NCBI GenBank assembly: GCA_019509785.1
Contig: JAEKLQ010000051.1
Span: 1-64,000, forward strand
DNA length: 64,000 bases
Reading direction: 5' to 3'
DNA from: Fibrobacterota bacterium
GTDB lineage: Bacteria > Fibrobacterota > Fibrobacteria > UBA11236
The notes below the pieces were generated by a model. That model ran no database searches. It worked only from the letters and a program-made list of their open reading frames with translations, and was not told the DNA's origin. The translations under genes were made by a program, and so were the position numbers. Shown here piece after piece: positions 1 through 8,820 of this stretch (positions are counted from its first letter, which is position 1; each line of letters begins with the position of its first letter).

Positions 1-720
1 TGCATTTATACGGGCGAATCCTCGCGCACCGACGTGAGCGCGCCGATATTCGTCCCGGCCGCCATGAAAACCCATCCGGTGATGGAAGGGATCAGTTTCA
101 ACGGCAAGGACACCACCGTGGTTCAGCAGGGGGAGTTCCATACCTTCCAGAAGCTGATTAACACGGTCCGGCCGGATGCCGAGATTTTGATGCGGATGGA
201 CGGTACGAAGTGCACCAAGGGCGGGACCGGAACCAATTGCGGATTGAATTATCCGAATTACAGCACTCCGGGCGGCTATCCTATCGCATGGACCTTCAAG
301 GCCACCAAGGGCACGGTGGGCTATTTCATGGAAGGCCATGACCTGTTCACCATGCAGGCCATGACCCAGGCCGTATGGGACAAGTTCTTCAAGCAATTCA
401 TGTATTACATGGCCGGCTATGATAGCACCCTCATAATCCCCGAAGGAGTTCATAAGGGCGGATCGATTCCCCAAGCCATGGAAAAGTCCGGCATCACCTT
501 CCACGACGGACAGGACGCCGGCGTGCTCATCACCCGTTCCGGGAACCACCTGGTCTCCCTGTACGATATGACGGGACGGCAATTGTACCAGGACCATGGG
601 ACCCAAGCGCCCATGGACTATGACGTGAATGAGAAGCTGCACGGCGTGCGGCCGGGCATTTACGTGCTGCGGGTGGCGGTGCCTGGCGCGGTGCGGTCCA
701 AGCGTATCTTGATTCGATAG
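1..720 (+). CDS. ThuA-like secreted protein, C-terminal part, with C-terminal sorting-like domain (5' truncated)
   Basis: The frame is open to the left window edge without a stop, so the gene begins upstream; a GTG at 34 is only an internal candidate start. The first 150 or so visible residues resemble the end of a ThuA/trehalose-utilisation domain (class I amidotransferase-like fold): a 'HPVMEGISF' stretch, a substrate-side region, then 'PIAWTF' and 'GYFMEGHD', which match the conserved P-x-x-W and G-H positions of that family. The last 70 residues ('LVSLYDMTGRQLY ... GIYVLRV ... KRILIR') are a beta-sandwich tail like the C-terminal sorting domains of type IX secretion substrates. Secretion by that route is inferred. 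A hairpin terminator follows at 747. The enzymatic role is unknown; many relatives act in carbohydrate metabolism. Confidence 0.6.
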   Translation, partial: CIYTGESSRTDVSAPIFVPAAMKTHPVMEGISFNGKDTTVVQQGEFHTFQKLINTVRPDAEILMRMDGTKCTKGGTGTNCGLNYPNYSTPGGYPIAWTFKATKGTVGYFMEGHDLFTMQAMTQAVWDKFFKQFMYYMAGYDSTLIIPEGVHKGGSIPQAMEKSGITFHDGQDAGVLITRSGNHLVSLYDMTGRQLYQDHGTQAPMDYDVNEKLHGVRPGIYVLRVAVPGAVRSKRILIR

Positions 721-746
721 AGAGATTTGGATAGAGGAAATGTAGA

Positions 747-768
747 GGTCGTCCAACGGGCGGCCTTT
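747..768 (+). terminator. Probable Rho-independent terminator of the ThuA-like gene
   Basis: GGTCGTCC (747-754), loop aac, GGGCGGCC (758-765). In RNA this is an 8-bp stem with two G-U pairs, followed by TTTAATTATT. It lies 27 bases after the stop codon and before the convergent modC end. Confidence 0.55.
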
Positions 769-844
769 AATTATTGGTACGCCCGGCAGGGGGCACCGAA
801 TCCAGCCGTGGTTCCGGGAGAGGCAAATTACTCCACCCGGACTT

Positions 845-1720
845 CTAGTCCGTCCGGAACACCATCGGATTGAAAGCCTTCGCCGCCAGGAACACCTTGT
901 CGCCAACCTTCAGCCCTTCCACGTCATCGGGCAGCGCGGTCACCCGCACCACATCTCCTCCTACCAACACGGTCAAGACCCGCACCACGCCCGCCTCTTT
1001 GATCTCCAACAGCACCCCGGTCAGGCGAAGCTTGTTGCTGATGCGGCCGGCTCCGAACACCTCGGACGGGGAACCCTGGCGCGCGATGCGGCCGTCTTCC
1101 AGGCAATAGACCCGGCCCGCCATGCGGTGCACTTCGGCCACATCGTGGCTGACCAATATGGCGGCTATGGAAAAGCGCCTTTGCAGCGCGAGGATCTCGT
1201 CCTGTAGGCGGGCGCGCATGGCCGGGTCCAAGGCGGAGAGGGGCTCATCCAGGAGCAATAAACTTGGTTCTGAAACGAGGGCGCGGGCCAGCGCGACCCG
1301 CTGCTTCTGGCCTCCGGAAAGCGTGTCCGGCCGCCGCAGGGCCAGTTCGGTGAGATGCGTGGCCTCCAGGATCGCGTCCACGCGCTCGCCTTGGCCCCGG
1401 TCCTGCAATGCGAACTCCAGGTTCCCGCGCACCGTCATGTTGGGGAATAGGGCATAGTCCTGGAAAACCATACCGACCCGGCGCCGTTGCGGGGAAAGGT
1501 CGATGCCCGCGGCGGAGTCGTACCAGGTTTCACCGTTCACCTCGATGCGGCCTCCGTCCGGGCGGGTCAGTCCGGCCAGCATGCGCAACAAGGTGGTCTT
1601 GCCCGCGCCGGATGGCCCGTACAAGGCGATGAATTCCCCCGGCCCGATATCCATGGCGGTGTCCAGTTCCAGGTCGCCGCGCGCGGTATGCAAGCGCTTG
1701 CGTAGAGATAGGCGGATCAT
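845..1720 (-). CDS. modC: Molybdate ABC transporter ATP-binding protein
   Basis: ATPase subunit that powers molybdate import through ModB. The 291 residues show a Walker A GPSGAGKT at 35-42, the ABC signature LSGGQKQRVALARA near residue 133 and the Walker B/D-loop LLLLDEPLSALD near 155. A C-terminal TOBE (molybdate-binding) domain runs from about 225 to the end. That domain and the adjacent modB and modA separate ModC from other import ATPases. Its ATG overlaps the modB stop by one base (TAATG), so the two are translationally coupled. It is the last gene of the minus-strand operon modA, di-Mop, modB, modC. Confidence 0.9.
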   Translation of the reverse strand: MIRLSLRKRLHTARGDLELDTAMDIGPGEFIALYGPSGAGKTTLLRMLAGLTRPDGGRIEVNGETWYDSAAGIDLSPQRRRVGMVFQDYALFPNMTVRGNLEFALQDRGQGERVDAILEATHLTELALRRPDTLSGGQKQRVALARALVSEPSLLLLDEPLSALDPAMRARLQDEILALQRRFSIAAILVSHDVAEVHRMAGRVYCLEDGRIARQGSPSEVFGAGRISNKLRLTGVLLEIKEAGVVRVLTVLVGGDVVRVTALPDDVEGLKVGDKVFLAAKAFNPMVFRTD

Positions 1721-2394
1721 TAGAACGGTTTCACCTTCTTGCGGTTGACGGCGAACAGGGTGATGAGGATGGCGAAGGACAAGACGAACAGGATGAGGGC
1801 GTGCACGTGGGCGTTCCCGAAGCGCAGGGATTCCACTTCATCGAAGACGGCGATGGAGGCGACCTTGGTGACTCCGGGGATCTTGCCGCCGATCATAAGG
1901 ACCACCCCGAACTCGCCCATGGTATGCGCAAAGGTGAGGGCGATGCCGCTCAAGAGCGCCGGTTTCAGGTTGGGCAGAGAGACGCGCAGCAAGGTGGTCC
2001 AACGCGATTTGCCCAGCACGTAGGCGGCTTCGGTCAGGCTGGGGGGCAGGCCGTCGAAACCGGACAGCAAGGGGTTGACCATGAAGGGCAGGCTGAAAAT
2101 CACCGAGCCGATCACGAGCCCGGTGAAGGTGAAGGCGATGGAGAGATGGAGCCGGGTTTTGAGGAAATGCCCGAAAGCGTTCTCCGGGCTGAAGGCGACC
2201 AGCAGGTAGAAGCCCAGCACCGAAGGCGGCAGCACCAGCGGCATGGAGACCAGGGCATGCAAAGGCAGGCGCCATCGCGCAGGCGCTTGCGCCAACCCCC
2301 ATGCCAAGGGCACGGCCAGCAGGATAAGGATGGCGCAGGTGGCGGCGGACAGTTTGAGGGTGAGCCAGATCGGCTCCAGGTCAAGGCTGGACAT
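1720..2394 (-). CDS. modB: Molybdate ABC transporter permease
   Basis: Inner-membrane permease of the ModABC importer, 224 residues, about five hydrophobic segments. It carries the EAA loop that docks to the ATPase ('EAAYVLGKSRWTTLLRVSLP', near residue 115-135). Length and the run of segments fit ModB rather than the larger CysT/W permeases. Its start overlaps the end of the di-Mop gene by 14 bases and its stop overlaps the modC start, so the three are tightly packed. I see nothing abnormal in it. Confidence 0.9.
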   Translation of the reverse strand: MSSLDLEPIWLTLKLSAATCAILILLAVPLAWGLAQAPARWRLPLHALVSMPLVLPPSVLGFYLLVAFSPENAFGHFLKTRLHLSIAFTFTGLVIGSVIFSLPFMVNPLLSGFDGLPPSLTEAAYVLGKSRWTTLLRVSLPNLKPALLSGIALTFAHTMGEFGVVLMIGGKIPGVTKVASIAVFDEVESLRFGNAHVHALILFVLSFAILITLFAVNRKKVKPF

Positions 2395-2794
2395 GGCCCT
2401 CCGCCAGCCCGACTTCGGTGGCTTTGATCAGGGCGTATACGGCCGCGCCCGGGCTCAGCTCCAGCTCCCGCGCGGCCCGCGTGCTGATGAGGGCGTGCAA
2501 ACGGGTTTCCGCGAACGCCAAAACCACATGCGCCAATATGCCGCCTTCGGCGAGGGAAACCACTCGGCATGGGAGTCGGTTGCGGATGCTGATGCGGGGC
2601 AAGGGCCCCACCGCCAGGGAGACTTCCGATTCCTTGAAGAGGACGGTGATGGGATTGCCGGGCGCGAGGTAAGCCGCGGAGGTGGCGGATTCGAGAACGA
2701 GGGAAGTGAGTCGCGTGCCGGCTACGTCGATGCCGACCAGGGAGAATTCCCCTTCGCTTTCGAGTTCCAATACGGTTCCGAATAATCGATTCAT
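2381..2794 (-). CDS. Di-Mop (TOBE) molybdate-binding protein, ModG-like
   Basis: 137 residues forming two consecutive Mop/TOBE units. The second is clearest: 'ISIRNRLPCRVVSLAEGG' opens it and 'GAAVYALIKATEVGLA' closes it, matching the usual R-N-x-L ... V-Y-A-L-I-K-A pattern of molybdenum-pterin-binding proteins. The first unit ('MNRLFGTVLELESEGEF' to 'VLFKESEVSLAVG') is more diverged. Known di-Mop proteins (ModG) are cytoplasmic and store or buffer molybdate. Lying between modA and modB in the same operon, it probably does the same here. No helix-turn-helix is present, so it is not a ModE regulator. Confidence 0.8.
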   Translation of the reverse strand: MNRLFGTVLELESEGEFSLVGIDVAGTRLTSLVLESATSAAYLAPGNPITVLFKESEVSLAVGPLPRISIRNRLPCRVVSLAEGGILAHVVLAFAETRLHALISTRAARELELSPGAAVYALIKATEVGLAEGHVQP

Positions 2795-2909
2795 CGTCCG
2801 CGGCCTTGCTACTTCGCGCCCATGATGTTAGGGACTCCAAGCCAGGAGGAAAGCTAACAATAGCCCGCATCCGCCTGGCTGGCGGGGCTGCAGGGCGTGG
2901 AACGGGGCT

Positions 2910-3683
2910 TCAGGGTAGTAGGTAGCCGTATTTGGCCAGGATGATCCTGGCTGGGGCGGAGTACAGGTATTCCAGGAACTTGGCCGACGGGCCGGGATTG
3001 TTCTCGGCGCCGTACTTGCAGATGACCGCGCCTTGCGCGATGGGATCGTAGGCCGTGCTATCCACATCGGCCCACTTGCCCTTGCCGCGCATATCCGCCG
3101 CGAGGACAACCGATTTGGCCGTAATGCCGATATCCGCCGTGCCCAGCAGGACGTATTGGTTCACTTGGGAAATGCTTTCCCCGAAGACCAGCTTCTTCTT
3201 AACGCGGTCATAATAACCGGACTTCTTGAGCGCCTTGACGGCTTCGCGGCCGTAGGGGGCCCGCTCCGAATCGGCCAGGGCGATCTTTTCCACGCCCGCT
3301 TCGGCCAGCAGGGAAAGGCCCTTGGAAGGATCCGAATCCCGCATCGTCCACAAGACCAATTTCCCGTAGGCATAGGGCTTCGGCTTAGCCGAGGCATAAC
3401 CCCATTTCGCCAGGGAGTCGGGGAAATCCATATCGGCGGAGATGAAGACGTCGAAGGGGGCGCCGTTCTTGATCTGGGCCGCGAGCTTGCCGGAAGAGCC
3501 GTAGACGGTTTTGACTTCGACGCCGGCCGACTTCTTGAAATCCGCCTTCAACTCTTCCATGGCGAATTGCACGTTGGCCGCCACGGCGGCGGTAAATTGA
3601 GGCGCATCCTTGCCCCAGACCGGGCGGAGCGCGGAAGAAAGGGAAAATAAAATGAACAGGAATATTGGTTGATATTTTCGCAT
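2910..3683 (-). CDS. modA: Molybdate-binding periplasmic protein
   Basis: Substrate-binding protein of the molybdate importer, 257 residues. I chose the ATG at 3683, not the longer frame opening at 3809, because it starts directly at a signal peptide (MRKYQPIFLFILFSLSSA, then a VWGKDAPQ region). The upstream extension is Arg/Pro/Ser rich and unlike a leader. ModA hallmarks follow: 'LTAAVAANVQFAMEEL'-type start, 'YGSSGKLAAQI', 'PFDVFISAD' and 'GTADIGITAKS'. No strong Shine-Dalgarno is visible at this ATG. A gap of 115 bases separates it from the di-Mop gene, the only sizeable gap in the operon. Confidence 0.88.
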   Translation of the reverse strand: MRKYQPIFLFILFSLSSALRPVWGKDAPQFTAAVAANVQFAMEELKADFKKSAGVEVKTVYGSSGKLAAQIKNGAPFDVFISADMDFPDSLAKWGYASAKPKPYAYGKLVLWTMRDSDPSKGLSLLAEAGVEKIALADSERAPYGREAVKALKKSGYYDRVKKKLVFGESISQVNQYVLLGTADIGITAKSVVLAADMRGKGKWADVDSTAYDPIAQGAVICKYGAENNPGPSAKFLEYLYSAPARIILAKYGYLLP

Positions 3684-3800
3684 GGTCGGGAAAGATTTTT
3701 TCCGAGCCGTCTTCTGCGGCGATTGCCGGGAGGAGGTCGCCTCGCCCCGGTCCCCGCCGAGTCCGGCTCTGAGCCCGGAATCCCTTTCCGGATCCGCGTC

Positions 3801-3818
3801 GGAAAACATATATTTTCC
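3801..3818. promoter_or_regulatory. Inverted repeat in the modA/gntK divergent region
   Basis: GGAAAA-N6-TTTTCC with an AT-rich centre, in the 155-bp divergent region, 20 bases before the gluconokinase ATG. It resembles an operator. It does not obviously match the ModE box. Which gene it would control is unknown. Confidence 0.3.
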
Positions 3819-3838
3819 TTCCGGCTGAACGGCCTCCC

Positions 3839-4348
3839 ATGAACTCGGATAAACGCTCCCAAGGCATACTCATCCTGATGGGGGTTTCCGGCTCCGGCAA
3901 GACCACCGTGGGAAAACTGCTATCCGCCAAGCTGGGCTGGCCCTTCTACGATGCCGACGATTTCCAGCCCAAGGACAACCTGGCAGAGATGGCCCAGGGA
4001 TTGCCCCTCAATGATCGGGACCGGCGACCCTGGCTATTGGCCATCCACGATTTGCTGGTTGGCCTGGCCGCGCGGCGCGGCAAGGCGATCATCGCCTGCT
4101 CCGCGCTCAAGCGGGATTACCGGGATCTGCTCTGCGCGGGAGTCGGCGGCGCCCGCTTCGTGTACCTGAAGGGCGAATTCGCCATCTTGCGCGAACGTCT
4201 GGAGCGGAGGCAGGGCCATTTTTTCAAGGCGGCCTTGCTGGGCAGCCAATTCGAACTCATCGAGGAGCCGGAGGATGCGCTGGTGGTGAACGTGGACAAT
4301 CCTCCGGAGGCGGTTATGGAAAGTATATTGACGGGCCTAGGACTATGA
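3839..4348 (+). CDS. gntK: Gluconokinase
   Basis: Phosphorylates D-gluconate to 6-phosphogluconate with ATP, feeding the pentose phosphate or Entner-Doudoroff route. The 169 residues are the normal length for the GntK/thermoresistant family. Visible motifs are a P-loop GVSGSGKT (15-22), 'FYDADDFQPKDNLAEMAQG' after it, 'PLNDRDRRPWL', 'IIACSALKRDYRDLL' and 'VYLKGEF', all characteristic of the family. Its last four bases overlap the start of the next lipoprotein gene (ATGA), so the two are probably co-translated, though no functional link is evident. Confidence 0.9.
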   Translation: MNSDKRSQGILILMGVSGSGKTTVGKLLSAKLGWPFYDADDFQPKDNLAEMAQGLPLNDRDRRPWLLAIHDLLVGLAARRGKAIIACSALKRDYRDLLCAGVGGARFVYLKGEFAILRERLERRQGHFFKAALLGSQFELIEEPEDALVVNVDNPPEAVMESILTGLGL

Positions 4349-4857
4349 AAATGAAAATACGACCGTTCTTCGCCATGCTCTGCGCCATCCTGGCCACGGG
4401 ATGCGCCTCCATCAAGTATCGGAACGCTCCCGTCGTGGAAGCGCGCGGATCCGTCTACGTCGCGCCCCTGGTCGTGCCCGCCGCCGTGGATTCCTTGCTG
4501 GCCCCGCTCGGATGGACCCAGGGCCGTTTCGCGACCGAGCTCGCCAAGGAGATCCGCTTCCAGCTCAACCGCAAAGGCGTGGCCACGCCGCAGGACTCGA
4601 CCGGCGTAACCTCCCGCCTGGAGATCCAGGTGGATCATTATGATCCGACGGATTTCGCCATCAAGGGGCATCTGACCACGCCCGCCGGCGCGCGGGACAT
4701 CGAGTTCAAGAAGCAGAGCGGGGCCGCGGAACGCGAGGATCCCACCATCGACAATATCCGCCTCATGGCCGAGAACCTGTCGGAGAAGGCCCGCACCGAT
4801 CCGAGCCATCGCAGGACCAATACCCAAGCTCCCGTGCTGATGTTGATCCCCCTTTGA
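4345..4857 (+). CDS. Putative lipoprotein, conserved-type envelope protein
   Basis: 170 residues beginning with a lipoprotein signal peptide (MKMKIRPFFAMLCAILATGC, lipobox LATGC). The mature part has 'VYVAPLVVPAAVDSLLAPLGW' and 'FATELAKEIRFQLNRKG', reminiscent of outer-membrane lipoproteins that assemble with secretion or LPS-type machines, but I do not recognise a named family. The start overlaps gntK by four bases. A strong hairpin follows at 4891-4918. Function unknown. Confidence 0.7.
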   Translation: MKMKIRPFFAMLCAILATGCASIKYRNAPVVEARGSVYVAPLVVPAAVDSLLAPLGWTQGRFATELAKEIRFQLNRKGVATPQDSTGVTSRLEIQVDHYDPTDFAIKGHLTTPAGARDIEFKKQSGAAEREDPTIDNIRLMAENLSEKARTDPSHRRTNTQAPVLMLIPL

Positions 4858-4890
4858 TGCGCGCGGCGGATCGCGGATTATGCTAATTTT

Positions 4891-4918
4891 TACCCGCAAA
4901 CGGGGCGTTTCGCGGGTA
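4891..4918. terminator. Strong stem-loop between the lipoprotein and the Yej operon
   Basis: TACCCGCAAACG pairs with CGTTT-c-GCGGGTA around a short GGG loop (12 bp, one bulged C). It lies 34 bases after the lipoprotein stop and 30 before the yejA-like start. No T-run follows on the plus strand, so it may be a terminator, a transcript-end protector or a leader hairpin. Confidence 0.4.
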
Positions 4919-4947
4919 GACGGCGGATATATAGCGGGAGGGCAGGG

Positions 4948-6750
4948 ATGATGGGACGGGTCTCAGCTTACTTGATCACGACCTTCGCGTTGGCTCTCCT
5001 CACAAGCGGCTGCCGCAAGACCGATCAGGCCGGTGGCAATCGCGAAGGCGGCCGGCCCCAAGTCGAGGACAAGGCCGTCGCGGTCGATTCCGCGGGCGAG
5101 GCCGACCCCATCGCCAACCCGGCCGCCGTGAAGGGCGGGTCCTACGCCACCTGGCAGGGCGGTTTCCCGAAATCCCTCAACTACTGGTTGGAGAATTCCA
5201 CCGCGGCCCAGGAAATCAGCGGCATGCTTTTCGAGCCGCTGATCGATATGCATTCCACGCAGGACAAGCCCATCCCCGAATTGGCCGACTCCTGGACCAT
5301 TTCCGACGACAAGAAGACCTTCACGGTGCACATCGATCCGCGGGCGCGCTGGAGCGACGGCCATCCGGTCACCGCCGAGGACGTCCGCTTCTATTGGGAC
5401 GTCATCATGAATCCCAAGAACCTGACCTCGATGTACCGCATCGGCATGGGCCGTTTCGATCGGCCCGAGCTGAAGGACAGCCTCACCTTGGTGTTCCATG
5501 CCAAGAACGTGCACTGGGGGAACTTCTGGGAAATCGCGGCCATGGTGGCATTCCCCAAGCATCTCTGGGAGAAGGTGGATTTCAACGAGCAGAACTTCGA
5601 GTTCCCGGTGGTGTACGGCCCTTATCGCCTCTACGAGGTGAAGAAGGAACGTTCGGTGGTTTTGCAACGCCGCAACGATTGGTGGGGCCTGGCCCGCAAA
5701 TGGAACCAGCACAAGTACAACTTCGACTACCTGAAGTACGTCTACATCGAGGATCAGATCAAGACCCTGGAAGCTTTCAAGAAGGGGGACATCGACGTAT
5801 ACCCCATCTACACCGCGGCCATATGGGCCGAGAAGACGAAGTTCGACCAGGTGCAGAAGGGATGGATCGCGCGCCAGCGCGTCTATAACCGCGAGCCGAA
5901 GGCCTTTCAGGGTATCGCACTCAACATGCGGCGGCCGCAATTCCAGGACGTGCGCGTGCGCGAGGCGCTGGCCCGGCTCATCAACCGCAACCTGATGAAT
6001 GAGAAGCTGATGTTCAACGAGTACTTCATGTTGAACAGCTATTTCCCTAGCCTTTATCCCGACAATAAGAATCCGCATTTCCCCATGCTGGAGTACGATC
6101 CCGCCAAGGCGCGCGCGCTATTGACCGCCGCGGGCTGGAAGCCGGGAGCGGACGGCATCCTGAAAAAAGACGGCAAGCCTTTCACGGCGGTGCTCTTGAC
6201 CAGCAGCCCCGATATGCGCCATCTGAACGTGTACGTCGAGGATCTGAAGGCGGTGGGCGTGGACGCGAAAATCGACCAGGTTTCCTATTCGAGCTTGGTG
6301 AAGCGCATGGACCATCAGGATTTCGATATGTACTGGGCGGCCTTCGCCTACGATCGCCTTATCGATCCGGAAGCGGCATGGGGTTCGAAGAGCGTCGACG
6401 AAGTGGCGAGCAACAATTATCCCGGCGTGAAGGACAAGGCTATCGACAGCCTGATCGAATTGCAGAAAGGCGAATTCGACATGGAGAAGCAACACGCCAT
6501 CCTGCGGCAAATCGACGACCGCCTGCTCCGCATCATGCCTTACGCCCTCCTGTGGCAGGCCGATCATACCCGTCTGCTCTATTGGCGCCGCTTCGGCACC
6601 CCCAAGTACGTCCTCGATAAGTACCATCGCGAGAATTCCATCCCGGAATACTGGTGGAGCGATCCGGCCCAGTCCAAGGCCTTGGACGAAGCCATGGCCG
6701 GGGGGAAATCCCTGCCGCCCGCGGAAACCGACATCCACTACCAGGAATAG
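4948..6750 (+). CDS. yejA: Peptide ABC transporter substrate-binding lipoprotein, YejA-like
   Basis: Family 5 extracellular solute-binding protein, 600 residues, anchored as a lipoprotein (leader ending LLTSGC). The body has 'KGGSYATW', 'ELADSWTISDDKKTFTVHI', 'RWSDGHPVTAEDVRFYWD' and 'DWWG', standard for oligopeptide-binding proteins. The neighbouring permeases are clearly YejB and YejE, which points to the Yej subfamily; in Enterobacteria this imports microcin C and other peptides. The ATG-ATG start follows a purine-rich GGGAGGGCAGGG ribosome site. The lipid anchor fits an FCB or monoderm-like arrangement rather than a soluble periplasmic YejA. Substrate here is unknown. Confidence 0.85.
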   Translation: MMGRVSAYLITTFALALLTSGCRKTDQAGGNREGGRPQVEDKAVAVDSAGEADPIANPAAVKGGSYATWQGGFPKSLNYWLENSTAAQEISGMLFEPLIDMHSTQDKPIPELADSWTISDDKKTFTVHIDPRARWSDGHPVTAEDVRFYWDVIMNPKNLTSMYRIGMGRFDRPELKDSLTLVFHAKNVHWGNFWEIAAMVAFPKHLWEKVDFNEQNFEFPVVYGPYRLYEVKKERSVVLQRRNDWWGLARKWNQHKYNFDYLKYVYIEDQIKTLEAFKKGDIDVYPIYTAAIWAEKTKFDQVQKGWIARQRVYNREPKAFQGIALNMRRPQFQDVRVREALARLINRNLMNEKLMFNEYFMLNSYFPSLYPDNKNPHFPMLEYDPAKARALLTAAGWKPGADGILKKDGKPFTAVLLTSSPDMRHLNVYVEDLKAVGVDAKIDQVSYSSLVKRMDHQDFDMYWAAFAYDRLIDPEAAWGSKSVDEVASNNYPGVKDKAIDSLIELQKGEFDMEKQHAILRQIDDRLLRIMPYALLWQADHTRLLYWRRFGTPKYVLDKYHRENSIPEYWWSDPAQSKALDEAMAGGKSLPPAETDIHYQE

Positions 6751-6758
6751 GGCACGGC

Positions 6759-7769
6759 TTGAAAGCCTACCTGATCCGCCGCATCCTGCTGATGATCCCG
6801 ACCTTGTTCGGGATCAGCCTGGTATGCTTTACCCTCATCCAGTTCGTTCCGGGCGGCCCGGTGGAAGAGCTCATCTCGCGCATGCGCCAGGTCTCCTCCC
6901 AGCGCGGCATGTCGTCGAAGTCCATTTCCCCGCAGGAGGTGGAAAACATCAAGGCCTACTTCGGCTTCGATAAGCCGCCCGCGGTCCGCTACGTGAAATG
7001 GATGGGCAACGTGGCGCGCGGCGATCTGGGCCGATCGTATACCTACCATGAGCCGGTCCTGAAACTGATCTTCTCCAAGATGCCCATCTCCCTTTTCTTC
7101 GGGCTCACCTCCTTCCTCCTGTCCTACATCGTGTGCGTGCCTTTGGGGATGGCCAAAGCCATGAAGCACAATTCCTGGTTCGATATGATTTCCAGCGTAC
7201 TCATCTTTTCCGGCTACGTGATGCCGGGATACGCCCTGGGCATCGTGCTGATCATATTCCTGGGGGGCGGCAGCTACCTGAACCTGTTCCCCATCTCGGG
7301 CGTGATCTCGGACGAGTTCGAATCGTTGAGTCTGCTGGGGAAGAGCTTGGACTTCATGCACCATATGGTGCTGCCCATGGTCTGCTATATGATCGGCGAA
7401 TTCGCCTTCCTGACCATGCTGATGAAGAACAGCCTGCTGGACGAGGTGGGGAAGGATTACATGCGCACGGCCCTGGTGAAAGGGTCCACCTTTCCCCAGG
7501 CGGTGCGGCGGCATGCCTTGCGCAACGCGCTCATTCCCATCGCCACGCGGGCCAGCGAAATCTTCACCCTCATGTTCGCCGGTTCCATCCTCATCGAACG
7601 CGTGTTCGATATCGACGGTATGGGCCTGTTGGTGTTCAATTCCACCGTCAACCGCGACTACAACGTGGTGCTGGGGGTGATCTTGCTTTCCAGCGTCATG
7701 ACCCTGTTGGGCCGGCTCTTCGCGGACATCCTCTACGTGATCGTCGATCCCCGGATCCGCTTCCAATGA
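6759..7769 (+). CDS. yejB: Peptide ABC transporter permease, YejB-like
   Basis: Inner-membrane permease, 336 residues, about six transmembrane segments. The probable start is TTG at 6759, giving (M)KAYLIRRILLMIPTLFG, the canonical beginning of DppB/YejB proteins. The frame extends upstream, but only through the antisense-like end of yejA. 'IQFVPGGPVEELI' with the long following insert (residues 35-65) is typical of YejB rather than DppB. The EAA region reads 'YMRTALVKGSTFPQAVRRHALRNALIP'-like around residues 230-255. It ends in an ATGA overlap with yejE. Confidence 0.88.
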   Translation: MKAYLIRRILLMIPTLFGISLVCFTLIQFVPGGPVEELISRMRQVSSQRGMSSKSISPQEVENIKAYFGFDKPPAVRYVKWMGNVARGDLGRSYTYHEPVLKLIFSKMPISLFFGLTSFLLSYIVCVPLGMAKAMKHNSWFDMISSVLIFSGYVMPGYALGIVLIIFLGGGSYLNLFPISGVISDEFESLSLLGKSLDFMHHMVLPMVCYMIGEFAFLTMLMKNSLLDEVGKDYMRTALVKGSTFPQAVRRHALRNALIPIATRASEIFTLMFAGSILIERVFDIDGMGLLVFNSTVNRDYNVVLGVILLSSVMTLLGRLFADILYVIVDPRIRFQ

Positions 7770-8818
7770 TCGTGCGGCGGCGCGCCTTCTTTTCGGAATT
7801 GACCCTGGAGCGCCTGCGCCGCTTCCGCCGCATCCGCCGCGCTTGGGTCTCCCTGCTGATCCTGGGCGGCGCTTTCCTGATTTCGCTTTTCTCCGAATTC
7901 ATCGCCAACGACAAACCGCTCTGGCTACGCTACCAGGGCCATACCTATCTTCCCATCGTCCATTTCTATCCTGGCACCTTGTTCGGAGGGCCTTACTCCA
8001 CCGAGCCCGATTACTTGAAACTGAAGGACGATCCGGCATTCGCAACGGCGGGCGGCTCCATGGTTTTCCCCGTCATCCCCTATGGGCCCTTGCGCGCCAA
8101 CCTGGACATGGAAGGCACCCCGCCGCATCCGCCTTCGCGCCGGCACTGGCTCGGCACGGACAATACCGCCCGCGACGTGCTGGCGCGCCTCATCTACGGG
8201 TTCCGCATCTGCATGATGTTCGGACTGTGCCTGGCCCTATCCGATGCGGTCCTCGGCATCCTGATCGGCGGCATCCAAGGCTATCTCGGCGGCAAGGTTG
8301 ATCTCGGCGTGCAACGCCTGATCGAAATCTGGAGCGCCTTGCCTTTCCTCTACGTGGTCATCCTGCTGGGATCGATCTATGGCCAGGGATTCTGGATCCT
8401 GCTGCTCGTGCTGGCCCTGTTCGAATGGATCAGCTTGTCGTACTACATGCGCGGCGAGTTCTACCGATTGAAAGGGATGAATTACGTGAAGGCGGCGAAG
8501 GCCTCCGGCTTCGGCCCGGGGCGCATCTTCTTCAAGGAGATCCTCCCCAACGCCCTCACCCCGGTCATCACCATCCTCCCCTTCACCGTGGTCAGCGGCA
8601 TCGGATCCTTGACGGCCCTCGACTTCCTCGGCTTCGGCTTGCCGCCCCCTACGCCTTCCTGGGGCGAAATGCTGACCCAGGGACTGCAAAACCTGCAGGC
8701 CCCCTGGATCGCCGTCTCCAGCGTGGCGGCGTTGTTCGCCACCCTACTGTTGGCGACCTTCATCGGCGAAGGCGTGCGGGAAGCGTTCGATCCCAAGGCG
8801 TTCTCCCGCATCGAGTGA
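7766..8818 (+). CDS. yejE: Peptide ABC transporter permease, YejE-like
   Basis: Second permease of the Yej importer, 350 residues. The ATG at 7766 overlaps the yejB stop (ATGA). Residues 40-75 contain 'FSEFIANDKPLWLRYQG' and the long periplasmic insert with 'FGGPYSTEPDYLKL', a YejE signature absent from plain DppC. Further on are 'HWLGTDNTARDVLARLIYGFR' (split across the family motif) and the EAA loop 'KAAKASGFGPGRIFFKEILP'. The ATPases are not next: an opposite-strand VWA gene lies between yejE and the two ATPase genes. Confidence 0.88.
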   Translation: MIVRRRAFFSELTLERLRRFRRIRRAWVSLLILGGAFLISLFSEFIANDKPLWLRYQGHTYLPIVHFYPGTLFGGPYSTEPDYLKLKDDPAFATAGGSMVFPVIPYGPLRANLDMEGTPPHPPSRRHWLGTDNTARDVLARLIYGFRICMMFGLCLALSDAVLGILIGGIQGYLGGKVDLGVQRLIEIWSALPFLYVVILLGSIYGQGFWILLLVLALFEWISLSYYMRGEFYRLKGMNYVKAAKASGFGPGRIFFKEILPNALTPVITILPFTVVSGIGSLTALDFLGFGLPPPTPSWGEMLTQGLQNLQAPWIAVSSVAALFATLLLATFIGEGVREAFDPKAFSRIE

Positions 8819-8820
8819 TG

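Noticed and set aside
4963-6078. Long antisense reading frame opposite yejA
   Set aside because: High-GC shadow of the well-supported sense gene; its residues are His/Val/Gly-rich with no family pattern. Similar antisense frames elsewhere were dropped for the same reason.
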